Shown piece after piece: positions 9,683 to 17,487 of a stretch of DNA of 64,000 bases. Every line of letters starts with the position of its first letter. The stretch's first letter is position 1. The translations under genes and the position numbers were made by a program. Source of the DNA: Planococcus sp. APC 4015 (GTDB lineage: Bacteria > Actinomycetota > Actinomycetes > Actinomycetales > Microbacteriaceae); contig JASDDH010000003.1 in the NCBI GenBank assembly GCA_030407505.1, positions 124,001 to 188,000 of the forward strand, in the 5' to 3' direction. The notes beneath the pieces were generated by a model. The model saw only the letters and a list, made by a program, of their open reading frames with translations. It made no database searches and was not told the origin of the DNA.

Positions 9683-10879
9683 CTAGGCGGCGATCTCGGC
9701 CCGGGTCAGCATCCCACTGATCGCGTCGGAGTAGTCGTCGATCATCCTCTCGCGCCCGATCCGGCCGCGGGCGGCGAGGGCTGCTGATCGCAGCTGGTCA
9801 CGGTGGAGGATCGCGGTCTCCCAGGCATCCGCGATCTCGGTCGGGTCATGGGACGTGATGACGCCGAATCCCTCGATCTGGCGCGCGGCATCGCCGACGT
9901 CGGTCGTGACCGGTGTCGCACCACAGGCTGCGCCCTCGAGAAGACAGAGAGGGGATGCTTCGCCGAACGCGCTCGTGAGGGCGACGATGTCGGCGATCTG
10001 GTAGACGGCGGGCATGTCGTCTCGGATGCCCAGGGTGTGGACGGACCCGGTCTCCATGACGCCCTCCTGGCGTGCGAGGCCGCGGAAGGCCGGGTTGGAC
10101 CACTCCATCCCCGCTCCGCAGAGGACGTAGTGCGTGTCTGGACGTCTCGTGGCGTGCGCCGCGAGCGACGCCAGGAAGAGTCCGGGGTTCTTCATCGCGT
10201 CGAATCGTGCCGCGAACACGACGACCGGCACGGAAGCCGGGATCCCGAGCCGGCGCCGCGTCGAGGCGGCCTCGGACGGTGTCGCCGGTCGGAAGCGTTC
10301 CGTATCGATGCCGTTGGGGATGACGTGCGGTTCGAGCGCGCGCACACCGGAATGCGCGTACGCCTCGCTCGTCGAGTGGGCACAGGCGATCGTCGAGGTG
10401 ACGAGCCCGGTTTCGGTGCCGTGCACCAGCCAACGGAGTGCGGAGCCGGAGTGGAGCGGGTCGGAGCGATGCAGCGTCACGGCGACGGGGATCCGGGGGA
10501 GGAGGCCGCGCTCTGCCAGCGCCAGGAGCAGCCCGAGAGGCTGCTCCTTCAGAGACAGGATGACGTCGGCACGGCTGACTTCTTCGTGAGCGATCCGGAG
10601 GTCGTCCTCGGTGAACGTTTCCGGCGCCGGCGGTTCGGAGCCCGCGATGCGTCCGAGCGCCCGGACGGCGATTCCTGCGCGCTGGAGGCGGAGATACCTG
10701 GCGTCATCGGTCATCGGCTGCAGCGTCGATTCTCGCCTGGCTTCCGGCGCCAGCGAGAGGACCCGATGCTGTTGGAAGCCTCTGGCGTGGAGACCGGCGA
10801 TGAGGTCGGTGTGCAGGACGCGGGCTCCGCCGGCGAAGAAGCCTTCGTACAGCGAGAGCACTCGGACAGGTCGATTCAT
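9683..10879 (-). CDS. GT4 family glycosyltransferase
   Basis: 398 residues from the ATG at 10879, which has GGGAGG eight bases upstream; the frame stays open a further 60 codons upstream, but that part lacks family features. A GT-B fold is indicated by the N-terminal FAGGARVLHTDLI loop, the middle segment VVVFAARFDAMKNP (Arg225, Lys230), and the E-x7-E motif EASPLCLLE (Glu307, Glu315) of retaining GT4 enzymes. These use a nucleotide sugar and act on lipid or polysaccharide acceptors; the acceptor is not evident. It lies about 200 bases downstream of the trehalose-synthase-like gene on the same strand and may be in its operon. The active-site His of the family may be in TLHRSDPL (about 136-142). 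Confidence 0.85.
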   Translation of the reverse strand: MNRPVRVLSLYEGFFAGGARVLHTDLIAGLHARGFQQHRVLSLAPEARRESTLQPMTDDARYLRLQRAGIAVRALGRIAGSEPPAPETFTEDDLRIAHEEVSRADVILSLKEQPLGLLLALAERGLLPRIPVAVTLHRSDPLHSGSALRWLVHGTETGLVTSTIACAHSTSEAYAHSGVRALEPHVIPNGIDTERFRPATPSEAASTRRRLGIPASVPVVVFAARFDAMKNPGLFLASLAAHATRRPDTHYVLCGAGMEWSNPAFRGLARQEGVMETGSVHTLGIRDDMPAVYQIADIVALTSAFGEASPLCLLEGAACGATPVTTDVGDAARQIEGFGVITSHDPTEIADAWETAILHRDQLRSAALAARGRIGRERMIDDYSDAISGMLTRAEIAA

Positions 10880-11086
10880 CGCGGCGCCTCCCAGATCACG
10901 GAACAGGTTCGTGAGACCGGGGAGTTCGCGGACGATGCCACGCAGCCCCTCAGCCCCAAGCGCGGCGCCAGCGCCGATTGAACCCATGGTGCGGTCCGAG
11001 AGGCGCGAAGTCGATGAACCCCGGATGTGCACTCGATGAACACGGATCGACCGGTTCACCGTTGCGCCGGGAGGCTTCGCGGGTCG

Positions 11087-12748
11087 TCAGCCGATCCGGG
11101 TGTCGCCGGGAGGGGACACCCGCAGCCATCGGTACCCGAACGGTGCGATCTCGAACTCGACCTTGCCCTTCGGGTCGACCTCGATGCGCTCCGGCCCGTG
11201 CAGGTCGACGAGAGTCGTGCCCCCTTCCACCGGGCCGAGATCGGAGCGCAGCCGCACCGGCACGTCGGTGAAGTTGTGCAGAGCGACGATGCGTCCGAGT
11301 TCCGAGCGGATTCCGTGCACGAGCACTCCGGTGCCGTCATGCTCGATCTGCTCGAACTGTCCCCAGCCGATCTCGGGTGAGGTGCGGTACCGCGAGATGA
11401 GCCGGCGCACGAACTGGAGCAGCGAGTCGTCGTCGTTGCGCTGACGACGGACGTTGACGTGCTCCGGTGCGTAGCCGTCCCCCGTGAGCGGCACCACCAT
11501 CCGGCGTGGAGGTGCGGTGGAGAAGCCGCCGTTGCGGTCGTCGGTCCACTGCATGGGCGTGCGCACCGACCCGCGTCCGGGAACGTCGGGGTTCTCGCCC
11601 ATGCCGATCTCCTCGCCGTAGAAGAGCACGGGTGCGCCCGGCAACGAGAACATCAGGCTGTAGACCATGCGGATGCGGCGCGGGTCGCCGCTGAGCATCG
11701 TGGGAAGGCGGCGGGTGATGCCGCGCCCGTAGACGCGCTGCGCCTCATCGGGCGCGAACGCGGCGAACACCTCTTCGCGCTCGTCGTCGGTGAGCTTGTC
11801 GAGCGTGAGTTCATCGTGGTTGCGCACGAAGTTCGCCCAGGTGGCGTCGGGCGGGATCGGCGGACGAGACAGGAGTGCGGTCTCGAGTGGTCCGGGATCG
11901 TGGCGGGCGAGCGAGAGGTACAGAGCCTGCATCGCGTTGAAGTCGAACTGCAGATCGAGTTCGCCGCCACGCTGGCCGCCGAAGAAGTCGGTCTGCTGGT
12001 CGTACGGCAGGTTGACCTCGCCCAGGAGTGCGGCATCCCCCGATCTGCGCTGCAGGAAGCTCTTGAGATCCCGCAGCAGCTCATGCGGGTCGCCGAGATC
12101 GACACCGTCGGGCGGCTCGATGAGGAACGGCACGGCGTCGATCCGAAAACCCGAGATTCCGAGGGCGAGCCAGAAGCCGATCGTCTTGGCGATCTCGTCG
12201 CGCACGATCGGATTCGCCATGTTGAGGTCGGGCTGGTGCTTGTAGAAGACGTGCTGGAAGTACTGACCGCTGCGCTCATCGAGTTCCCAGACGCCCGCCT
12301 CTTCGCCCGGGAAGACCGTCGGCTGCTGCTTCTTCGGCGGCTCGTCGCGCCAGACGTAGAAGTCCCGATGGGGAGAGGTGACGCTTCGCCGTGCCGACAC
12401 GAACCACGGATGCTTGTCGGACGTGTGATTGACCACGAGGTCCACGATCACCCGCATGCCCCGGTCGCGCGCCGTGCGCACGACTTCGACGAAGTCGCCG
12501 TGGTTGCCCAGGCGCGGATCCACACCGTAGAAGTCGGTGATGTCGTAGCCGTCGTCGCGGTCGGGCGTCGGATAGAAGGGCATGAGCCACAGACACGTCA
12601 CACCGAGGTCGGCGAGATAGTCGATCCGCCGGCCGAGGCCTGAGAAGTCGCCGATACCGTCGCCGTTGCCGTCCATGAACGTCTCGACGTCGAGGCAGTA
12701 GATGACCGCGGTCTTCCACCACACGTCGCTCGTGTCGGTGATCTTCAC
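11087..12748 (-). CDS. GH13 trehalose-synthase-like alpha-glucosyltransferase
   Basis: 553 residues. GH13 signature regions: DLVVNHTSDKH (103-113), GFRIDAVPF with nucleophile Asp204, LLGEVNLP with Glu244, and FVRNHDELTLDKLTDDE with His311-Asp312. The last motif (RNHDELTL) is the hallmark of trehalose synthases (maltose/trehalose interconverting, GH13_16-like) and differs from the HDQPR form of the hydrolase at 5427. The product would be trehalose from maltose or the reverse. Its start overlaps the stop of the LLM oxidoreductase by four bases, so the two are co-translated. A second, more divergent homologue lies at 46509, and maltokinase at 48808. Confidence 0.82.
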   Translation of the reverse strand: MKITDTSDVWWKTAVIYCLDVETFMDGNGDGIGDFSGLGRRIDYLADLGVTCLWLMPFYPTPDRDDGYDITDFYGVDPRLGNHGDFVEVVRTARDRGMRVIVDLVVNHTSDKHPWFVSARRSVTSPHRDFYVWRDEPPKKQQPTVFPGEEAGVWELDERSGQYFQHVFYKHQPDLNMANPIVRDEIAKTIGFWLALGISGFRIDAVPFLIEPPDGVDLGDPHELLRDLKSFLQRRSGDAALLGEVNLPYDQQTDFFGGQRGGELDLQFDFNAMQALYLSLARHDPGPLETALLSRPPIPPDATWANFVRNHDELTLDKLTDDEREEVFAAFAPDEAQRVYGRGITRRLPTMLSGDPRRIRMVYSLMFSLPGAPVLFYGEEIGMGENPDVPGRGSVRTPMQWTDDRNGGFSTAPPRRMVVPLTGDGYAPEHVNVRRQRNDDDSLLQFVRRLISRYRTSPEIGWGQFEQIEHDGTGVLVHGIRSELGRIVALHNFTDVPVRLRSDLGPVEGGTTLVDLHGPERIEVDPKGKVEFEIAPFGYRWLRVSPPGDTRIG

Positions 12749-13707
12749 GACGCTCTCCGCAGCGCCGGCAGCAGCGATCTTTCGGCCCGCCGGAGAAAAC
12801 CGACCTGGTCGGTGTCGACCCCGTGCAGGTAGACGCGATCGAATCCGATCGCGGCGAGGCCCGCGATCCGGTCGGCGAGGGCTTCGGGGTCATCCGACAC
12901 CAGCGCGCCGCGCCGCAGGTCCGAGTCGCTCGGGTCGCCCGCGAGCTCGTCGAAGTCCTCGGGCTGCTCGATGTCCCACAGTGAACCTGCGATCGCCGAA
13001 TGGCGCCACTGGCGGCGCACGACGTCGAGCGCCTGCTCTTCGGTGTCTTCCAGGGCCACGTGCACCTGCAGCACGCACTGGCCCCGCCCGCCGGCGTCGC
13101 GATACGCGGCGACGACCTGCTCGAGCACTTCGGGCGGCTGGGCCACGGTCGCGAGCCCGTCGGCCCAGCCGGCGACGAACGCCGCGGTCTCGGCGGTGAC
13201 CGCCGCGCCGAACAGCGGAGGTGGCACCGCGGGCCTGCTCCACACCCGAGCCCGGTGCACCCGGATCTCGTCGTCTCGGGACACCTCTTCCCCGGCGAGC
13301 AGGTCGCGGATCACGTCGACGGATGCCGCGAGCCGAGCATTCCGCTGATCCTTGGGCGGCCACGGGTCGCCCGTCACATGCTCGTTGACAGCCTCGCCGC
13401 TGCCGAGCGCCGCCCAGAACCTGCCGGGGAACATCTCCTCGAGCGTCCCGATCGCCTGCGCCGTCATGACCGGGTGATAACGCTGACCGGGCGCCGTCAC
13501 GACGCCGAGCGAGAACGACGTCGACGCGAGCGCGGCCCCGAGCCAGCTCCACGCGTAACCCGATTCGCCCTGATCGACGCTCCAGGGGGCGAGATGATCC
13601 GAGCACATCGCACCGTCGAAACCCGACGACTCGGCTCGGGTCACGGCGGCCAGGAGCGCGCTGGGCGGCAACTGCTCGTGAGAGGCGTGAAAACCGTAGA
13701 AGACCAT
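12745..13707 (-). CDS. LLM-class flavin oxidoreductase (F420/FMN family)
   Basis: 320 residues with the luciferase-like monooxygenase TIM-barrel pattern: SDHLAPW near residue 37, GVVTAPGQRYHPVMTAQAIG, and LGSGEAVNEHVTG. The last two segments are like those of F420-dependent actinobacterial enzymes such as the one at 53200, though F420 binding cannot be proven. Some members of this subfamily sit next to trehalose synthase genes, and here the stop/start overlap (12745-12748) links the two tightly. The oxidised substrate is unknown. Transcribed after the LacI gene on the same strand. Confidence 0.83.
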   Translation of the reverse strand: MVFYGFHASHEQLPPSALLAAVTRAESSGFDGAMCSDHLAPWSVDQGESGYAWSWLGAALASTSFSLGVVTAPGQRYHPVMTAQAIGTLEEMFPGRFWAALGSGEAVNEHVTGDPWPPKDQRNARLAASVDVIRDLLAGEEVSRDDEIRVHRARVWSRPAVPPPLFGAAVTAETAAFVAGWADGLATVAQPPEVLEQVVAAYRDAGGRGQCVLQVHVALEDTEEQALDVVRRQWRHSAIAGSLWDIEQPEDFDELAGDPSDSDLRRGALVSDDPEALADRIAGLAAIGFDRVYLHGVDTDQVGFLRRAERSLLPALRRAS

Positions 13708-13775
13708 CGCCCAAGTCTCATGACACCCCGCGATGGCGACAAGGGGTTGCAGGTCGCGCGCCGGTGGCGTAGCCC

Positions 13776-14786
13776 TTATGGCCGAGCGGTCGATGCGCGC
13801 GGGATGAGGGTGGGCAGCGCGTGCCGGATCGTGCTGCGGCCGTCAGCCGGCGTCAGCAGCAGCTCGACCGCCGTGGTCGCGATCTGATCGAATGCGGTGT
13901 GCACCGATGACAGGGGCACCGGCAGGTGCGCGGCGAGGGGGATGTCGTTGTAGCCGACCACCGACAGATCCACCCCGACAGCGAGTCCGCGCCCCTCGGC
14001 CGCTGCCAGTACGCCGATCGCGATGTTGTCGTTCGCCGCGAAGATCGCGGTCGGCCGATCGTCGCGGGACAGAAGCGCCGCGCCGGCGGAGAGTCCGTTG
14101 TCGACGCCGTAGCCTCCCGATATCACCCGGTCGTCGGCGATGGAGAGCCCCGCCTCGCGCAGCGCCCGCGTCGCACCCGCGAGGCGGGCGCGGGCGCTGG
14201 AGGTGAACCAGGGCCCGGTGACGACCGCGATCTCGCGGTGGCCCAGGTCGATGAGGTGGCGCAGCGCGAGATAGCCGCCGGCCTCGTCGTCGCCGAGCGA
14301 GGAAGGGCTGACTCCGTCGGTGCGCAGTGCCAGCACGTGGGGGATCGATCGCTCTCGCAGCGAGGCGGGGAGGGTGTCGTCGAGGCGAGCGGTGGCGAGG
14401 ATGAGACTGTCCACGCCGCGGTCGAGCAGCGTCTCGGTGGCTCGCCGCTCGTCGTCGGGGTCGTCTCCGCATGTCGCGACGACCGCGAAGTGGCCACGCT
14501 GGCGGGCGGCCTGTTCGGTCGCCTCGAACATGAGCGCCATGACGGTGTCCGTGAGTCGCGGGACCAGGACCCCGATCGTTCCGGTCGCGCCCCGCCGCAG
14601 GTTCGAGGCGAAGACGTTGCGGCGATAGCCGAGTTCGTCGGCGACGCGACGCACCCGTGCTGCGGCCTCAGATCGGGATGCCGGGATGCGGTCGTCGAGC
14701 ACGCGGCTGACGGTCGAGATGCTCACCCCGGATGCCTCGGCCACATCGCGCAGCGTGACGACGCGGCGCTCGGTCTCGGCATCCAT
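13776..14786 (-). CDS. LacI-family transcriptional repressor
   Basis: 336 residues. The N-terminal helix-turn-helix and hinge helix are clear: VTLRDVAEASGVSISTVSRVLDD (about 9-31). The rest is a periplasmic-binding-protein-like sensor with GTIGVLVPRLTDTVMALMFEATEQ and AIFAANDNIAIGVLAAAEGRG. It should bind a sugar or sugar acid. It is divergent from the aldolase/NRAMP operon and the 12-bp tandem repeats at 14883-14918 lie in the shared region, so it probably represses that operon and perhaps itself. It also lies upstream of the LLM/trehalose-synthase pair on the same strand. Confidence 0.9.
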   Translation of the reverse strand: MDAETERRVVTLRDVAEASGVSISTVSRVLDDRIPASRSEAAARVRRVADELGYRRNVFASNLRRGATGTIGVLVPRLTDTVMALMFEATEQAARQRGHFAVVATCGDDPDDERRATETLLDRGVDSLILATARLDDTLPASLRERSIPHVLALRTDGVSPSSLGDDEAGGYLALRHLIDLGHREIAVVTGPWFTSSARARLAGATRALREAGLSIADDRVISGGYGVDNGLSAGAALLSRDDRPTAIFAANDNIAIGVLAAAEGRGLAVGVDLSVVGYNDIPLAAHLPVPLSSVHTAFDQIATTAVELLLTPADGRSTIRHALPTLIPRASTARP

Positions 14787-14852
14787 CGGTGGTCATCCTC
14801 TCGTCGGACGCGAGTCTATCCGCGCCCTCCGGGGGGATCCGGATCGGAGGGG

Positions 14853-14882
14853 TTGACAGATTCTGGTCACATCGAGCATACT
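14853..14882 (+). promoter_or_regulatory. Sigma-A-type promoter of the aldolase/NRAMP operon
   Basis: TTGACA (14853-14858), 18-bp spacer, CATACT (14877-14882). The -35 is a full consensus match. The predicted start of transcription falls inside the tandem repeats that follow, about 70 bases before the aldolase ATG. Confidence 0.65.
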
Positions 14883-14918
14883 TGCAACCGTTCCTGCAAA
14901 CGTTCCCGCAATCGTTCC
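14883..14918 (+). repeat. Three tandem 12-bp repeats, likely LacI-family operator
   Basis: Three units in direct succession: TGCAACCGTTCC, TGCAAACGTTCC, CGCAATCGTTCC. They differ only at positions 1 and 6. Each contains GCAAnCGTT, which resembles a LacI-family operator with a central CpG. They begin directly after the -10 hexamer, so a bound repressor would cover the transcription start. The divergent LacI gene at 13776-14786 is the natural binder (inference). Confidence 0.6.
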
Positions 14919-14957
14919 CAGATGGCGGGTCTCGATGAAGAGAAAGAAGGATCCGAG

Positions 14958-15893
14958 ATGACTCTCGACCTCCGCGGCCTCAACCCCGCCCCCGTCACCC
15001 CGTTCACCACGAATGGCGACATCGACTTCGATGCCATCCAGCGCCTCGGCTCCTGGCTCGCCTCGGTCGACGGCGTCAAGAGCCTCACGGTCCTCGGCCA
15101 CGCCGGCGAGGGCACGTTCCTCACGGTGGACGAGCAGCTCGCCGTCATCGGCGCCTTCCGCGACGCGGTCGGCGACAGCATCCCGATCATCGCGGGCATC
15201 ACCGGCGAGGGGAACAAGGTCGCGGCACTCGAAGCGAAGAGGGCAGTGGGTGCCGGCGCCTCGGCCGGACTCGTCTACCCCTCGCACGGGTGGCTGCGAT
15301 TCGGCTACCAGGACGGCGCGCCGCAGACCCGCTATCAGGAGATCTACGAGACGAGCGGTCTGCCGCTCATCCTGTTCCAGTACCCCGACAACACCAAGGC
15401 GTCGTACAACCTCGACACCCAGCTGGAGATCGCCGGCCAGGATGGGGTGTTCGCCACCAAGAACGGCGTCCGCAACATGAAGCGCTGGTACACCGAGATC
15501 CCGGCGCTGCGAGCGGCCTACCCCGAGCTCCAGATCCTGTCGTGCCACGACGAGTACCTGCTCCCGACCATGTTCGATGTCGACGGCCTTCTCGTGGGCT
15601 ACGGCAACATCGCTCCCGAGCTGCTCGTCGAGCTCATCGAGGCGGGCAAGGCGCAGGACTACCCCCGCGCGCGAGCCCTGCACGAGCGTCTGCTGCCCGT
15701 GACGAAGAACGTCTACCACCGCGGCTCCCACATGGAGGGCACCGTCGCGCTCAAGTGGGGTCTGGTGCACCGTGGGATCCTCGACCACGCGACCGTGCGC
15801 CCGCCGCTGCTGCCGCTGGCCGACGGCGCCGACGTCGAGATCGCTGCGGCGTTCGCCACCGCGGGGCTCGAGAAGGTCACGGTCTCGGCCTGA
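14958..15893 (+). CDS. DapA/NanA-family aldolase (dihydrodipicolinate-synthase superfamily)
   Basis: 311 residues from the ATG preceded by AGAAGG. The class I aldolase barrel shows GHAGEGTFLT (47-56) for carboxylate binding, the active-site Tyr142 in ILFQYPDN, and the Schiff-base Lys168 in VFATKNG. The family includes dihydrodipicolinate synthase, N-acetylneuraminate lyase, and keto-deoxy sugar-acid aldolases/dehydratases. The catabolic setting (LacI repressor, transporter partner) favours a sugar-acid or keto-acid substrate over lysine biosynthesis. Downstream, 116 bases separate it from the NRAMP-type transporter, probably in one transcript. Confidence 0.85.
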   Translation: MTLDLRGLNPAPVTPFTTNGDIDFDAIQRLGSWLASVDGVKSLTVLGHAGEGTFLTVDEQLAVIGAFRDAVGDSIPIIAGITGEGNKVAALEAKRAVGAGASAGLVYPSHGWLRFGYQDGAPQTRYQEIYETSGLPLILFQYPDNTKASYNLDTQLEIAGQDGVFATKNGVRNMKRWYTEIPALRAAYPELQILSCHDEYLLPTMFDVDGLLVGYGNIAPELLVELIEAGKAQDYPRARALHERLLPVTKNVYHRGSHMEGTVALKWGLVHRGILDHATVRPPLLPLADGADVEIAAAFATAGLEKVTVSA

Positions 15894-16009
15894 CCGCTTC
15901 GGGGCGGCCGGATGCATGCCGGTCGCCCCTCACGGCGTCGAACGCCGACCGGCACCAGTCAATGACGACTTCGCGGCATCCAGCCGCACTCCAACGAAGG
16001 AGAAGACCC

Positions 16010-17317
16010 TTGAGCGAGCGAACCACACATCGTCCCCCCTCGACACCCGGCACCGGACATGGTCGAATCTCCACGGAGACCATGAAGACCATCGTCGGAG
16101 CAAGCAAGCGCCGCCGGACCTTCTGGCAGACGCTCGCCCTGATCGGCCCGGCATTCGTGGCGGGCGCCTGGCAGTTCGGACCCGGAAACCTCACCACCGC
16201 GGTTCAAGCCGGTGGCGCGTTCCAGTACAGCCTGATCTGGGTCATCGTGGTGTCCACGATCCTGATGATCTTCCTGACCGACATGTGCGTCCGCCTCGGC
16301 ATCAAGAGCCCGGTGTCCCTCATCTCCTCGATCAAGGATCACCTCGGCGCGCCGGTCGGCCTCATCGCCGGCATCGGCATCTTCCTCATCACGCTGTGCT
16401 TCTCGGTCGGCAACGCGGTCGGCTCGGGCCTCGGGCTGTCGATGCTGTTCGGCGGACCGCCCGTCATGTGGACGGTCATCTGCACGGTCGCCGTCGCCAC
16501 GCTGCTTCTTCTGCGCAACGTCTACCGCGCGATCGAGAAGCTGCTGGTCGGAATCGTCGCGCTCATGGCCATCGCCTTCATCGCGAGCGCCTTCATCGCC
16601 AACCCCGATTGGATTCAGGCCGCCTCGGGCCTCATCCCGTCAGCTCCGGACGGCTCCTGGCTGCTCATCGTCGCCCTGGTGGGCACGAACTTCAGCATCA
16701 ACGCCGCGTTCTACACCTCGTACGGCACCAAGGAGCGCGGTCGCACCGAGGCGGACTACCGCGACGTCACCATGGTCGACACGATTCCCGGGATCATCGC
16801 GCCCGGCATCATGACGGCGCTCGTCATCGTCGTGGCCGCCGCCGTGCTCGGCCAGACGGGCGAGGCCGCCGGTACCATCGTCGCGTTGGCGGGCATCTTC
16901 GAGCCACTGGCGGGCCCGATCGGCTCGACGGTCTTCGCGCTCGGCTTCTTCGGCGCAGCGTTCTCGTCGATGATCGCCAACGCGACCGCCGGCGGAACGA
17001 TGCTCTCGGACGGCCTCGGCCGGGGGGCGTCGTCCGGATCGCTCACGGCGAAGGTGGTCTCGGCGAGCATCCTCGCGTTCGGCGTGGTGATCACGCTGAT
17101 CTTCCAGGCATCACCCGTGCAGCTGATCGTCATCGCGCAGGCGCTGACGGTCTTCATCGCCCCGGTGCTCGCGGCGTTGATCATCATCATGGCCAACCGT
17201 CGGTCTCTCATGGGCGACATGCGCAACAAGTGGTGGCAGAACCTGCTGGGCATCGTCGGGCTCGTCGCCGTGCTCGCACTGTCGGTGCGTCTGGCGTTCA
17301 GCCTGCTCGGAGGCTGA
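16010..17317 (+). CDS. NRAMP-fold transporter with altered metal-site residues
   Basis: 435 residues from TTG at 16010, chosen because AAGGAG (15997-16002) is seven bases upstream; an ATG 24 codons later is the alternative. About 11 helices. Helix 1 reads GPAFVAGAWQFGPGNLTTAV: the canonical NRAMP motif DPGN is GPGN here (Gly57, Asn60). Helix 6 reads LVGTNFSINAAFYTS, where metal transporters have MPH; here it is Ser229-Ile230-Asn231. The Asp and Met ligands for Mn/Fe are thus absent. Overall similarity to the SLC11 fold is clear. In an operon with an aldolase under a LacI promoter, it may carry an organic substrate or a different ion (inference). Ends at a strong terminator. Confidence 0.82.
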   Translation: MSERTTHRPPSTPGTGHGRISTETMKTIVGASKRRRTFWQTLALIGPAFVAGAWQFGPGNLTTAVQAGGAFQYSLIWVIVVSTILMIFLTDMCVRLGIKSPVSLISSIKDHLGAPVGLIAGIGIFLITLCFSVGNAVGSGLGLSMLFGGPPVMWTVICTVAVATLLLLRNVYRAIEKLLVGIVALMAIAFIASAFIANPDWIQAASGLIPSAPDGSWLLIVALVGTNFSINAAFYTSYGTKERGRTEADYRDVTMVDTIPGIIAPGIMTALVIVVAAAVLGQTGEAAGTIVALAGIFEPLAGPIGSTVFALGFFGAAFSSMIANATAGGTMLSDGLGRGASSGSLTAKVVSASILAFGVVITLIFQASPVQLIVIAQALTVFIAPVLAALIIIMANRRSLMGDMRNKWWQNLLGIVGLVAVLALSVRLAFSLLGG

Positions 17318-17326
17318 TTCATCCCC

Positions 17327-17367
17327 GACGAGGATCGCCCAGGCTCTGTGCCTGGGCGATCTTCGTC
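17327..17367 (+). terminator. Strong hairpin terminator after the NRAMP-type gene
   Basis: GACGAGGATCGCCCAGG (17327-17343) pairs with CCTGGGCGATCTTCGTC (17351-17367): 17 bp with a single G-U, seven-nt loop. It starts nine bases after the stop codon and separates this operon from the following LacI operon. Confidence 0.8.
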
Positions 17368-17413
17368 GTTGCGACGGCGTCGATCAGTAGGTCTGTCATC
17401 GCCTGAAGATCAC

Positions 17414-17443
17414 TTGACATGTCTCACTAACGCGAGTTAGTGT
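17414..17443 (+). promoter_or_regulatory. Promoter of the LacI/fructan operon
   Basis: TTGACA (17414-17419) with a TAGTGT hexamer at 17438-17443 (18-bp spacer). The first palindromic operator overlaps the spacer and -10, as expected for direct repression. Confidence 0.55.
17425..17442. promoter_or_regulatory. LacI-type operator 1
   Basis: CACTAAC-GCGA-GTTAGTG: perfect 7+7 inverted repeat. It lies inside the promoter of the downstream LacI gene. Confidence 0.75.
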
Positions 17444-17455
17444 CAGTCCCGTTGC

Positions 17456-17473
17456 AACTAACTCGCGTTAGTG
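17456..17473. promoter_or_regulatory. LacI-type operator 2
   Basis: AACTAAC-TCGC-GTTAGTG is operator 1 read on the opposite strand with one change. Centres are 31 bp apart, close to three helical turns, so two repressor dimers would sit on one face of the DNA. Confidence 0.75.
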
Positions 17474-17487
17474 CTCCTACGATTGAG

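Noticed and set aside
10880..11059. 60-codon N-terminal extension of the GT4 gene
   Set aside because: No family similarity, and a good SD supports the ATG at 10879.
13926..14957. Long open frame on the plus strand across the LacI gene, joined in frame to the aldolase
   Set aside because: It is the GC-driven antisense of the LacI gene. The aldolase starts at ATG 14958 with its own SD and the family N-terminus.
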